DNA of 64,000 nt from Cryptomeria japonica (lineage: Eukaryota; Streptophyta; Pinopsida; Cupressales; Cupressaceae), in assembly GCF_030272615.1 (NCBI RefSeq), contig NC_081413.1, positions 335,336,302-335,400,301 on the forward strand. Direction: 5' to 3'. Below the pieces are notes generated by a model. It ran no database searches, was not told where the DNA came from, and saw only the letters and a program-made list of their open reading frames with translations. This document shows, in pieces, positions 11,658 through 23,900 of this stretch (positions are counted from its first letter, which is position 1; every line of letters begins with the position of its first letter). The translations under genes were made by a program, and so were the position numbers.

Positions 11658-11925
11658 GACAAGGGAAAGAAAAAGGTGTTCGATGTCAAAATAAATGATC
11701 AAAAGGCCCCCACTATCTTGGATTCAATCCATGGGTTGTCTCAAATAGATTATGAATTAGAAAGGGCTAGGATAGAAAGTGAGACTCTTTCAAAATAGTT
11801 AAAGAGAATTGAGATGGAAGCTTCGATAACAGAAATGAAAAGGAAAATTGGTTTCCTAAAAAATGTCATCATTAAATTATGCTTCCTTCACCACTGGTCC
11901 ATGTAATACCTAGGTCATTTCAGGT

Positions 11926-13389
11926 TTGATTCCCACAGCTATTCCAAATATCAGTACAAGTAATCCTACTCAAATTGTTCAGGTTACTCAGAGGGTAGGA
12001 GTTGTTGCTCAGATTGGTACTAGAACAAAAATGATTGGAACTGGTACAATTAATAATGTTGCAGGACAAGCTGCTACTGGGCAGTTCCAAAAAAGACCTA
12101 TCCACCTAGAAAGGTATAGGCAATTATGTTTTGATGGGATACTAGGGTATCCTAATACAGTCCCAAATGAGTTGAGGTTAAAGATAAATAAGTTTGCAGG
12201 AAATAATGCTGTCACAGGTGATGAACATCTGAGAGCCTTCACAGATAAATTAAATGATTATAAAGTGGAGCATGAAGATGTTGTTATGAAACTCTTTGTA
12301 TAGTCTTTGACTAGGGATGCAGGGGATTGGTATAGAGGGTTGCCAAATGAAACCATTAATTCTTAGGAAGAGTTCAAAAATAGCTTCAAGGAGCAATATG
12401 GTGACAAAAAAAATGCAATTTTCATGTTGAACGAGTTCAACAACATCAAGAAGTCACCAAATGAAGCTACCACTGATTTCAACATTAGATTTCAAAAGGC
12501 TATGCATAAGTTATTCTAGGTTCTAATTTTAGATGATAATGTTTGTCTAACCACACAGGTAAATGCATTTGATGCTAAAATGGCATATATCCTTAAGGAA
12601 AAAGATCCTCAGAATCTAAGAGATGCATTTAGGATTGCCATAAATTTTGTAGGGAATATGAGAGCTTCAGGCAAGCTTGGGAGAAGAGAATATCCAAGGT
12701 TCTCCAAGATTGCAAAGGATAAAATGGAAAAACATGTGGGATTAAAGCCAAAGGAAGAAGATAAGTGGGATAAGGTGCTCAACACCTTGAAGGATCTTAA
12801 GTTGATTGTTGCAAAAAGTGACAAGGGTGTTGCACTAGAAAAGAAATAATTCAACAAATTTAACAAACCTCCAAGGCTACAAGATCATCCTTACAACACA
12901 AATTGGAAGGATGGGAATTTGGTTAAACAACAACAAAGGAATAAACAGGAGCAACAAACTCTTGATCCATTGCAAAAACATACAGTGAATATTGTTGAAG
13001 ATACACCTTGGTGTATTGCTTGTCAATCAACTCATTCACCCGAGTATTGTGCTGTTGCACAATTTATTTCTACCAAGGACAAGATACAAGAAGAAGAAGA
13101 ATAAAATTTTGAAGATGACAATGTAGATTTTCTTATGACTACTTATTACTTAGGGGAAGTAGAATACTTCTCTGATACTGAGACTTAGGACTTGGATGTG
13201 GATTATCAAAGGCGAAGGAATGAATTGTATCATCAACAAGTTTTTTATAATGATGAATTATGTGTTGATGACCAAGCATGTAATGCTGAGCAAGGAGAAG
13301 ACATTGTATCTTTGAGAAGACCTTCAAACCAAGAGATTGCCCGGATAAAAACTGCTATGGCACCCAAGTCAAAAGTAGTTACCAACTGA
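11926..13389 (+). pseudogene. gag: GYP-1 gag, decayed but in one frame
   Basis: A single reading frame spans this interval with stops at 12301 and 12364 and others near 12517, 12847 and 13102. The capsid region includes LRAFTDKLNDYKVEHEDVVMKLF, then SLTRDAGDWYRGLPN and FKNSFKEQYGDKKNAIFML, matching the Retrotrans_gag pattern of plant gypsy elements. A zinc knuckle of the form CX2CX3HX4C (CIACQSTHSPEYC) lies near 13010-13050. An acidic tail follows. Gag would assemble the particle. No frameshift is needed to read the region, only stop codons, and several of these are TAG where glutamine or tryptophan is expected. Confidence 0.8.
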
Positions 13390-14474
13390 GAAATAGAATA
13401 ATTGGTGAAGATCAGGGTAAGGCTTCTAGTTTATTCATTAAGGAAATGAAGAATAAAGGTCAGGAGGTCAAAGAAAATATATCGAAGAAAGATGTGGTGA
13501 AGAAAAAGGAATGGGCTAAGAAGATTGAAATTGCAAAGCCCAATGAGGAGGTTGCTTCACCGAAAGTGAAGACAAAAATGGTTGAAAATCCTACTGCACC
13601 CATTGAATAGAACTTGTAGTAGAAAACAAACGTTGAAGGCAAAAAGTTGAAGAAACATGAATAAAAACTAGGTATGTCCCTTGAATTTCCAGAATACACA
13701 CCTGTTGACATGTTTCAATTGCTTTCACAAATTACAATCAAAATTCCTTTACAAGAAATGCTTAGAATAGATGAACATAAGGATAAAGCCATGGCCTGGG
13801 TTAGGGTTGTTTCTCCTTATCCCAAAATGGGATGTACGAGCACCATTTTTAATGTAAAGGAACAAGAGAGTAAAAATAAGACAAAAGACAAAGAGTTAGA
13901 GGGAATGGTATGTTAGATTCCCCAAATTTATCTTGAAGATACAGTGGATGAGTCCTTAGAAAATGTAGATCCCTTCTTTTTGAGTGTGATCATAAATGGA
14001 GGGGTGTGAAAACTTTGTATGATTGATTCTGGGGCCTCAAATAATATTATGCCAGTAAGGATAATAGAAGCTATGGGTCTAAATGTAGATACACTTCAGG
14101 GTAGATGTTGTGCTATGGACTCAAGAGAGGTACCTATGATAGGTACTATAAGAGAATTTCCTTATAAGCTCACAGCCTTCCTTGAGAAGGATTTGACTAT
14201 GAGTGTTTTTGTTGTGGACATCCCACCTCACCATGGGATGTTGTTATCTAGAAAATGGAGTGCTTCTATGGGGGGGAGTTTAAAATGTGATCTATCATAT
14301 GCAACTTTTTGTATTGTTGGTAAAAGTGTAAAAGTTGTAAGGGAGTTAAGGGTGCCAAATATGATGGTACATGAAAGGAACTCTGATCAAGACATGACGT
14401 GTTTCATAGACATTGACATAAATGCTTTTAAAATTGAAGATACCCCACCAAAAGAAAAGGAACAACCCGCATAA
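13390..14474 (+). pseudogene. pro: GYP-1 aspartic protease and Lys-rich linker
   Basis: A lysine-rich linker (13390-13670) leads into a protease domain read in one frame from 13674. The active site is MIDSGASNNIMP near 14021-14055, followed by FVVDIPPHHGMLLSRKW near 14200-14255, the usual ILLGR-like second motif. Stops lie at 13914 and 14007. The DSG triad is intact. The enzyme would cut the Gag-Pol polyprotein. Confidence 0.8.
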
Positions 14475-14960
14475 ATAGAGACAAAAGAAAAGAACCAATC
14501 AGGTGATAATAATTTATGGACTATGTATTTTGATGGGGCTATCTCTAAGTAAGGCTCTACTGCAAGAGTATTATTCATCTCACCTAATAAAAAAATGTTT
14601 AATTTTTCTTTTACTCTATATTTTGCATGCACAAATAATGTGGCAGAGTATGAGGCATTATTATTAGGATTGAGACTACCTGAGAAGCATGAGATAAAGA
14701 ATCTCAAGGTTATCTAAGATTCCAAGTTATTCATATCCCAGATCAGATCAAAATATGCATCAAAGAAAAAGAGGTTGAAGTAGTACAAAAATGTTGTATG
14801 GGATGAGATTGAAAATTTTGATGCATTTAACATTGATAGGAAAGAAAGGAGCCATAATAGGATGATAGACTTACTTGCTAATATTTCTCTAAGGCCAGAA
14901 GATATAACTTTTGCAGGAATCTCAAAGATTGATGTTCAAACCAGGACATCAGTCCCTGAC
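14475..14960 (+). pseudogene. GYP-1 additional RNase H upstream of RT
   Basis: Between protease and RT there is an RNase H-like domain. It reads MYFDGA near 14521, then NNVAEYEALLLGLRL near 14636-14680, then a DSKLFISQIRS segment near 14715-14750, and ends RMIDLLA near 14860. These supply the D, E, D, D residues of an RNase H active site. A second, conventional gypsy RNase H follows RT at 16300-16500, so GYP-1 carries two. An additional archaeal-type RNase H is known from the Tat lineage; assigning this copy to that type is inference. Stops near 14550, 14717 and 14782 inactivate it. Confidence 0.72.
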
Positions 14961-15971
14961 AAAATTGAAAACTGGCAGGTTTTCAATGATGATGATGATA
15001 TCATGAGATTTTTAACTTGCATAGAGCAGTATGAGGGTCAGAAGATTGATTTTGGTGCCTTTGTACATACAGAGGATGGAAAAGAAATAGTCTTTGGGAA
15101 TGAAGTAATCCAATTAAAGACTAATAAGATCCCCAAAGGGCTGGTAGTATTGGAAAGGGTGTTTGACAATCAAGATAAGGAAAGGAATGCTATTGCTACC
15201 CCACACCCTGAAGATTTGGAGGAAATAAATCTTGGGACAAAGGGAGCCCCAAAGAAAGTATAAATTGGGAAGAAGATGTCACCAAAGGTGAGGAAAATGT
15301 TGATTGACCTATTAAGAAATTATAGGCATGTTTTTGCTTGGTCGTACGATGTTATGAAAGCTTATAGGGAAGACTTGTTTCAACATGAAATCTCTTTGAA
15401 GGAAGGGGCTAAGCCTTTTAGAAAAAAGAAAAGGCCAATCAATCCAACCTTAGCACCTAAGATGCAAGAAGAATTAGTTAAGCTAAGGGACACTGGAATT
15501 ATAAAGCCTATTAGGCATTCATCATGGGTGTCAAACTTGGTGCGCATGAGAAAGAAAAATGGAGATATTAGATTATGTGTTGATTTTGAGAATTTGAATA
15601 TATATTCATTAAAAGATAAATATTCATTGCCTAATATGGAGGAAATTTTGCAAAGGATCACAGGTTGTGAACTTTTATCCATGATGGATGGATTTTTAGG
15701 TTACAATAAAGTAATGGTTATAGAGTCAGAGAAATTGAAAAAATCATTCACCACACCATGGGGAACATATGTTTATGTAAGATTTCCCTTCGGGTCGACA
15801 AATGCAGGGGCAACATTTCAAAGAGCTATGGATGTGGCATTTTCTGACATCATAAATATATTTCTAGTTGTATACCAAGATGATTTAACAACATATTACA
15901 AGAAAGAGGGTGATCATTGTGATCATCTAGAGAAATTTTTTAATAGAGCTGTTGAATATGAATATCTTTAA
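14961..15971 (+). pseudogene. pol: GYP-1 reverse transcriptase
   Basis: The frame from 14862 continues to a stop at 15261. The RT proper runs 15276-15971 without a stop. It shows FAWSYDVM, the FRKKKRPINP block, LCVDFENLN, the palm motif SMMDGFLGYNKV and FTTPWGTYVYVRFPFG. The catalytic motif is YQDD (VVYQDDLTTY near 15870), followed by DHCDHLEKFFNRAVEY. The two aspartates are intact. In the FxDG motif the usual SFMDGFSGYNQI reads SMMDGFLGYNKV. A frameshift or stop at 15969 separates the thumb and RNase H. Confidence 0.85.
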
Positions 15972-15975
15972 ACCT

Positions 15976-16751
15976 AAAGAAGTGTGTATTTGGGGTGACT
16001 GAGGGTAAACTGCTGGGCCACATCGTTTCAAAAGATGGTGTTAGAATTGACCCCGGAAGGGTAGCAACAATTGATAAGGTCCCTCAACCCAAAAATGTAA
16101 AAGTTATCCAATCATTCTTTGGGCAGATTAATTTCCTTAGAAGGTTTGTTAATAACTTTGCAAAGATCAGTAGAGTCATCTCTAAATTGTTAAAAAAGGG
16201 TGCAATGCAAGAACAGGAAGCAAAGCCAACCAAGGCCTTTCAAGAGATCAAACAGGCTATTAAGAGCACGTCAATTTTAAAAACACCTGATAATAGAAAA
16301 CTTATGCAAATATTTTCATTTCCATCTTTTCATACTGTTGATGCAGTACTGTTACAGAAAAATTCAGAGAGTTTTGAACAAACTATAGCATTTTTCAGCA
16401 AGTCTTTGCAAGCTGCAGAGTTAAAGTATGATATAAATGAAAGACAAGCCTATGCACTAGTGAAGGAAGTAAGATATTTTAGGAGCTACTTGATGGGAGA
16501 AACATTGGTTACATATGTCCCTAGTGTTGCATTTAAAGACATCTTCACGCAATAGGAAGTGTCTGGAAGAAGATGTAGATGTATCAACAAGATCCAAGAA
16601 TTCAACATTGACATCCAAATCACTAGGTTAGTGAGAGGAAAAGGATTGGCCAAATTTAGGGCTCCAAGTAACTTGGATGCCACTCAAATAAATGGTACAG
16701 AGGAGGAGCAAAGGGATTATCTTTGTGACATGGATAATTGTGAATGGTATC
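15976..16751 (+). pseudogene. pol: GYP-1 RT thumb and RNase H, split by a solo LTR
   Basis: The frame from 15995 holds the thumb (GKLLGHIVSKDGVRIDP, then FFGQINFLRRFVNNFA) and a gypsy RNase H with AFFSKSLQAAELKYDINERQAYAL near 16385-16450. The domain continues past a stop at 16553 to CEWY at 16750, where the solo LTR begins. The reading frame resumes after the LTR as VDVISYLQ. The stop at 16553 and the loss of the usual DASxxG motif (here HTVDAVLLQ) make it inactive. Confidence 0.8.
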
Positions 16752-18311
16752 TGTAGACATCTAAAAATGGTCAACGCTTGTGGAGTCATACTTTAACATT
16801 GGTGCATTGCCTTATTTTAGGGTTTTTGCATCACATTAACATTTCTTCCATGTTACGCACTTGGTCTTTATTATTTGCAAACATCGAGTCCTTCTTCTGC
16901 TTTCTTCATTTATCTCACTTTCGAATTTGGTCTTGTCGATAACAATCTTCAGTCATGATTTTGGTCGATCTTATCCTCTCGCATCAATGTGCGTTCTCAT
17001 TTGTCATATTTTGACATCATCAATTCAATTTCATTTTGGACATCATCAATCCTAATCGATGATAGAATTAGGGTTTTGTCCTCTTGTCAATCTTGTCATT
17101 TTGTGATCGATTCATCATCGATCCTTGTCCTTGTCAATCTTGTCACCTTGCGATCGATTCATTATCGATCCTTGTCCTGATCAATCTTGTCATTTTGCGA
17201 TCGATTCGTCATCGATTGTTTTCCTTTTTCAATCATGTCAATTTGGATCAATTAGTCATTGTTCCTCTTCAATTGACACCTATCAATTTGATCTCTTTGT
17301 CAATCTTGGTCAGTTTGTCAACCAATCTCAATTGTTTGTTAGCATTGGTCCTTTGTTAATCAGAATCATGATCGAATCGACATCAATTATCTTTTGTCAA
17401 GACCTAATTGTCGTCCTTTCATTTCTAATTCATCTTCTAAGGTTTTATGATTTATTCATTTAATCTTGTTTGTCATTTTCCCTCTAGGTTAAATAATTTA
17501 TTTATTTATCCCAAGTCTTCTTGTCATAATTAAATATTTATTTAATTGGCTAATTAATTCCTCCCTCTTTTTGTGAATGAATTAATGAATGAAAAATTAT
17601 TAATTAATTTACCTAATTTTCCAATTTACTAATTTCTCCTAATTCCTAATTTCCTAATTTTCCAATTTCCTAATTTCCAATTCATCTAATTTTCTATTTT
17701 CTCCTATTTTTCTAATATTTCCCCTAATTTCATGGGAACGACATTTCAATCTTGTCATAATTTGTCATAATTTGTCAATCAATCAATTTTGCATAGCAAC
17801 CTTGTCAATTTTGTCATAATTTGTCAATCAATCAATCTTGCATAGAAAGTGTCAATTTTGTCATAATTTGTCATATTTGTCATTCTTGATTTGAAATTTC
17901 CTTTCAAATCTCTTCATGCTAATCTTGTCATCTCTCCAATTTGTCTATAAATTGGATGAATTTCTTCAATCAAAGGATCCGATCCCAATTAATTACATTT
18001 TCGAACCCGATCAATCAATCACACTTCTAGTATCCTTACGTTGTCATCTCATCTTGTCAATCTTGCTTTCATGCTATACATTTGCATTTGTAGGTGAGAT
18101 CCACAAACAAAGCAATTTGAAGGAGAAAGAAGGACAATGGAGAATCAAGAAGAAGATATTCATATTTGAGATGGTTTGCATTTGATTTGAATGTCTTGTT
18201 TTTGTGTCTCTATTGAATGTTTTTAGGATTGTTGTCATTGCAATTTAGTATTCGTGATTGAGCTAGTTTAATATCTTATTTACTTTGATGATTTCCAAAT
18301 TCCTATCTACA
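16752..18311. repeat. Solo LTR inserted in GYP-1 pol
   Basis: The 1560-bp segment starts TGTAG and ends CTACA, a perfect 5-bp inverted terminus. It is flanked by GTATC (16747-16751) and GTATG (18312-18316), a 5-bp target-site duplication with one mismatch. The codons on either side join in frame: CEWY before and VDVISYLQ after. It contains no coding region or PBS, so it is a solo LTR. Its first bases (TGTAGACATCTAAAAATGGTCA) resemble the native start of the GYP-4 LTR (TGTAATACCCTAAAAATGGTCA), so it probably belongs to a related gypsy family. If that match gives orientation, it lies on the plus strand. Open frames inside it come from simple repeats. Confidence 0.9.
17083..17216. repeat. 47-bp tandem repeat inside the solo LTR
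   Basis: Just under three copies of a 47-bp unit start at 17083, 17130 and 17177, each with CAATCTTGTCA and CGATTCAT(C/T)ATCGATC-like blocks. A second cluster of TTTGTCATAATTTGTCAATC repeats lies at about 17750-17880. Confidence 0.8.
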
Positions 18312-18316
18312 GTATG

Positions 18317-19560
18317 TAGATGTAATAAGCTACTTGCAAAAGATGAAGTGTCCTAAAGGAATGAGTGATAATAAAAGGACACTGAAGTTGCATGCCATTA
18401 AATACGTCATTATGAGTGGAAATCTTTGGTGGAAAAATACTAATGGCATCATGTTGAAGTGTGTCGACCGAGATTAAGCTTAGAAACTGCTAACAGAAAT
18501 GCACAATGGGGTTTGTGGAGGGCATTATATGGCCAAATGAACTCCACATCAAATCTTAAGAGCTGGGTTTTGTTGGCCAACACTTTTTAAAGATGCACAT
18601 CAGTTGGTCAAAAAATGTGACCCATGCCAGAGGTTTTCTAGAAAGTTGAAGTTTTCAATAAATTTGCCATTAAATCTTGTGAATGTGCAAACCCCGTTTC
18701 AGTAGTGGGGTATTGATTTTATGGGGGAAATAGCATGCAAATCTAGTGGTGGTTATTCTTGGATCCTGGTAGCCACATATTATTTCACTAAGTGGGTTGA
18801 GGATATACCGACCAGAAGGGAAACAAGTAAGGTTGTGATTGATTTTATCACTGATAATATATTGACTATATTTGGTTGTCCAGAAAGAATAGTCTCTGAA
18901 AATGTTATGAATTTTAGATCAGAAGAATATGAAGATTTCTGCAATAAATATGGTATGCAAATTTCATATTCATCACCTTACCACCCCCAAGGAAATGGAC
19001 AAGCTAAATCAAGAAATGAGAGCTTGATGAAGATCATCAAAAGAATCCTAGACAAGAATAAGAAAGCTTGGGATTCAAAGCTGAAATTGGCAGTTTGGGA
19101 AGACAGGGTAACTGTTAAGAAGGCAATAGGATGTGCTCCTTTTGATTTGGTATATGGTATACAAGAAAGGTTACCCAAAAATAATCTATTGCATATGTAC
19201 AAGTTTGCCCAAATATATGATAATGACATCGATGATTATATGCAATTAAGGGTAGAAGCTTTGATAGAGCTGGATGAAACTAGGAGAAAAGATAGTGCCA
19301 GAAACGCAAAATTGCAAATGCAAGTAAAAAATTTGTATGATAAGAGAACAATTGTAAGAAGTTTTCAAACTGATGACTTCGCCCTGATATGGAATGCAAG
19401 GATAGAAGATAAAGGAAAATATGGAAAATTTAATGCCATTTGGCTTAGTCCATATTTTGGTCCAAAGGAAGTGGGGAGAAGATTCATATTTTCTCCAAGA
19501 TATAAACGATGAAATTCTTGAATCTCTTGTTCATGGATAGTTCTTGAAGCCCTAATTTTC
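18317..19560 (+). pseudogene. pol: GYP-1 integrase, catalytic residues lost
   Basis: The zinc-binding domain reads MHNGVCGGHYM near 18500 and KKCDPCQRF near 18610, so the HHCC set is present. The core begins WGIDFMGEIACKSSGGYSWI near 18710. The second catalytic aspartate position reads SENVMNF where SDN is expected, and the final glutamate position reads GQAKSRNE where GQAES is expected. The catalytic triad is therefore D, E, K and cannot work. The C-terminal region runs to 19512, then shifts frame and finishes around 19557 with the DINDEILESLVHG segment. Stops lie near 18475 and 18703. Confidence 0.85.
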
Positions 19561-20935
19561 TTAAAGTAGTTCTTTTACATGAATGTTAGATTAGATTAGG
19601 TCAGGTTTTGTATATAGGTTAGTTTGTTTCCTTTCTGGTTTAAGCTACCCTATCCAGGTAGTTTCCTTTTTTGGTATGCTTTGTGGCTGGTTTTCTTAAA
19701 CAAAGATTCTAGATCCTCGTATCATCCCAAAGTGATGATCATCCCCAACTAGAGCCACTGATGGTCAGTGAAAATGACCAAGCAAAATTTTTCTTGCCTT
19801 AGATTAAAATGAGTCATCTGGATCTTGTCTTTCTCTCTCTCTTGTACTTCAGGCTTAGTGTTTAGGGTTTTATGGATTTTGTTTAAATCTTGATGAGATC
19901 GCTTGAAATTGTTATAAATTCGCATTACCTTTTCACTTAAGCTCGAGGTTTCTAGTAACATCGATGGGGCCTTTTTCTATGTCCTAGGTGTTTATTTCTT
20001 GCGCAGGTTCTAATTTTTCTAAGTATGCGCTTTGATTTTCCTAGGCGAGTCCCTTTTCAAGTTTTAACTAACATATTTGTAATAACAGTTGGGCTACTAA
20101 TATTTTCCATTGTCTACACATGTCTTACTGGATGGAGATCTTTTAATCATGATCAAAAAACATGCTTGGTCATTAAACGACTAGAGAGAGTGCATGTCGT
20201 GGTTAGCAGTTTAAAGTGAAGACAGATCTGATGGTTCTTGCTACCCCACAGTAGAAAGTGCTCAAAAGATAATGATTGTGGCATTGCAAGATGATGCCAC
20301 ATGTATAGGGAAGGCCGAAAGAAGCCATATGGTGGGGGCCACTGACAACAATGAGGAGGATGATGAGTTGGAGATGTTGTGTCATGCTTTTGATGTCTTC
20401 GCTTGCTACGAAGGATAGTAAATGTCAGATTGACTAGTATAGATCATACAATGTGTCATCATGGAAAGAATCGACGACCTAGTTTCAAACTTGGTTCAAA
20501 TATGAATTCGAGTAATTTTCCAGTTGCACAAGCAGTAATGGTGAACAATACAGTAATGCCTGATACCAGAATTGCATTAAAAGACTTTTTAGAATTATGT
20601 TTGATTCACAAAGCACTTCAAAAGTGACCAATAGGCGATTCCAAATTTGGAGAGGATTCAAGTGAGCTATCACAATGCAAAATCAAAATTTTATCAATGC
20701 TTTCAAAACCATAAGTTGCTTACCTTCCCTTCTATGCTTTTAAAGATGGATAGTGTAAATTGTGTGAAGTTCTGGTGAAAGGATTGAAGATTGTTGTAGG
20801 GTTTTACAGTCTTGGCAAAAGGAGTTTAAGAATTTTTCATTCTTCCATGTTGGAATTGTCAATTCTTATGTTGAAACCTAGTTTCTATTCCCTATTTGTC
20901 GATAATTATTAAGAAGGCCCTAGTTTAGTAGAATG
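19561..20935 (+). other. GYP-1 spacer after integrase
   Basis: No conserved domain is visible. A short readable stretch at about 20243-20418 includes the acidic run NNEEDDELEMLCHAFDVF, which may be the remains of coding sequence. The rest looks untranslated, as in the long 3' regions of Tat-lineage elements. Confidence 0.5.
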
Positions 20936-23900
20936 GCTCCCTCATTAAAAGGAGGAATTTGTATGATGATTTTTGGGACCAATTAAAACCATCAGCAAAT
21001 GGTAAGTATCATGGGATAAATCTTATCCAAGGGAAAACCCTAGGAGAAGGGTTAGTTGATAAAGAATACACAATTTAAGATGCTAGGGTACCCATGACTG
21101 GGATAAACATGTTTAAGCTATGGTATGGATATAGGAATTTGCAATCTCCATTCTCAAGTGCATGGAAGTATGACTTAGTCAAGCTGGTGGTGCCTAATGT
21201 GTTCATGGATGTTGATCTTCTCAAAGTAGTTGAAAATAGGTATGACCCCATTTCAAGAGTGATAAGGGGGAATGATGGAGAGGTCTTGTTGATAATCCGA
21301 AGGGAGGAGTTCCAAGAATTTTTTAATTTATATGAACCCTCTACTACCCTGATTCAAGTAAATTTGAATTAAATAAAGGATGAGTATCACAAAACAAAGG
21401 GTTTTGTTAGATCAAACCTTCTCCCGACCCACTTGGCGAAAGTGGGAGACACATCATACTATATTGGCCTAGGTTCACTGGAGCCTTTTCCATTTGGTTC
21501 TTTTGCCAAGTATTTGCAAGCCACTTTATTTTCTCTATGCCAGGTTTTGGGTTTTAACCCTTTCATGGTTATGCCACCAGATTACATGCATAAGGCCATT
21601 CAAATTCAACATCCTTATTTTACAGTGGTTTTTGATTTCTCACCATATCTTGAAGAAAAGATCCATGAGGGACTATTAGACATTAAGAATAATGTATTAA
21701 ACACTAACTTCTTTCGGTATTCATTGCTGATGCATATGTTCTTGTATAAGAACCATGTTATTTTGAAGATACCATGAATCTCAGAAGGACAATTAAAAAT
21801 ATTGAGATACTTATGCAGCTATGGAGTATGGATATGTCATGGGACAGGCAGGAAGCTAGTTTTATAAGATTTGATAATGGTTTTGCTTCCAAATTAAGGC
21901 AATGATTAATAGTAAATCTGCCAAGGATTCCTACATATCTACATGATTTCCTGAGACCAAAGGAGAGGCTGTTAGTCCTAATAATTGAGCACAATTGGGG
22001 GGATATTATCCCTTACCCAGTCAACACGGTCATCAGATTTTATGGCTTCCCGGGACAACCTCATGTGTTACCTTTTAATGTCCCATTCACATTGGGCTTT
22101 GCTAAAGTAATTTGGCAAATAGGTTGTATCTAGGATAAGGATTTGAAGGGAAAGGGCGAGGGAACTATCTTCCCTAATTACACTGCTATTTCATACTTTG
22201 TTATTATGAAAGGAGGGCATTTGACTTTTGATAAACTTTGTGCACATCACTTAGGGGTTGGTGTAGTCACGCACAATGATCCAGAGGGGTTTTATAATCT
22301 TTTCAGGAAAAAAATAAAAGGAGTTGCATTGCCTCATGAACACCATTTTCCTGAAGATGTAATTAGAAATGATTTTGATTTCTTTGCTCAAGATTGGAAA
22401 GAGGAGAAGTGGATAGCTTTCAGAAAGTTATGGGTAATTGTACAAAAAATGGATCCAAGTTATGATCCATTGAGAAGCTTCAATCCTTTCTATGCCAAAG
22501 TTGATTTTGTTATGAATAATTTTGATGAGTTAATTCTTTCTTTAAAAGAGAAGAAGCCCAGGCTTGAATAAATTCATGGCCAACAATTGAGAAAAGGAAT
22601 ATACAATGGTATACATCCATTTCACTTGCAGATGCAACCATAATTCATCAAATGAGGATGAAACAACTTGACTCACCTCTTCCTTTACCTCATAGAACAG
22701 ATGGGCTAGAAGAAACTAGACCTAGTTATGATCCCCATCTGAGGGGTGGTATTGTAATAAAAAGAGTAAGGGATGAGGAGAGTAGTGATGAGGATAGTGG
22801 TAGTGATTAGGAAAGGAAAGAAAATAATGAGGGCATAGACAACCCCAGAGATACAGGCTAGATCTTTGAGAGGCGTCCATATCATTGAACTAGAAGACTC
22901 AGATATAAGCCCCTCACCACCACATGTTCCTTCTTTTCCTCCCTGACAATTTGAAGAACATGGAGGAGATCAACAAATGGAACAACAATAGGATGAAGAC
23001 ACCATTAAAATTACAAATGCAAAAATTTAAATTGGTGTTCCTCCTGAGTCACCCACTTTGAATTTGACATCACTCGATTGGAAATCTAGGGAAGAGCACT
23101 TAAGGATTCTAGAAAGGAGGCATGTGACAAATTTCTTAAGGATGAAGCTTTTGTGAGAATCTTGAATTTCCTTCAAATGATGTGGAAAGTGAAAATGGAT
23201 GAATACAAGAAGAGAAGTGCCAAGAAAATGGCCCAAAGGCCAGACAGGTCTGACCAAGAAAATCAAGAGGAGGTCAAGACTGAAATGATGGAAGAGTTCA
23301 AGGAAATCACTACAGATGAAGGAAGATAGATTATAAATCAGGCTAGTATATTGATTATACCTGAATGGGACATAGCTAATGCAGTGGCATTTGATACAAT
23401 TATAAAATCAAAAGGCCAACAATACAACTCAGAAGAGGAAGCAAGGTTGGCACTCAAAGGATTAGATTTTATAGAGGATCATGCAACCTTGGCAACATAG
23501 TCACTAGAGCAAGGGCCTAGGAATCCTTATATAAATCCAAACCCAAATGGATAAAGATAGGCTCTGATACATCAAATCTTGAAGCAACAAAGCTAGTTGT
23601 TGATATGGCCAAATTGGCCCATGAAACTGCAAAAAGAGAGGCTAAGGAGAAGCATGAATTAATGAAGAAGTTTGAGAATATTTTTAATGATTATAATGAA
23701 GTCCAATAGTAATATGTGGAGTTGCAGATTAAAGTTTAGCTCCTTGAGAAGAGACAACTAGGAGCACCCTCTTCAACCCTTGCCATTACATCAATCCCAT
23801 CAACATCCAGGTCTCCACCAGTCTCCCACATAGATGCATTAGTTCAGTTTGACAGTGAGACAAATATACTAGCAATACCGCTAGTACCTTATGTTGATGA

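Noticed and set aside
15380-15682. A 100-codon frame on the minus strand
   Set aside because: It is the antisense of the GYP-1 reverse transcriptase, which has clear motifs on the plus strand.
16861-17463. Open frames of 60-112 codons on the plus strand
   Set aside because: They are translations of the 47-bp and other repeats of the solo LTR, rich in Ser, Ile and Leu, with no conserved domain.
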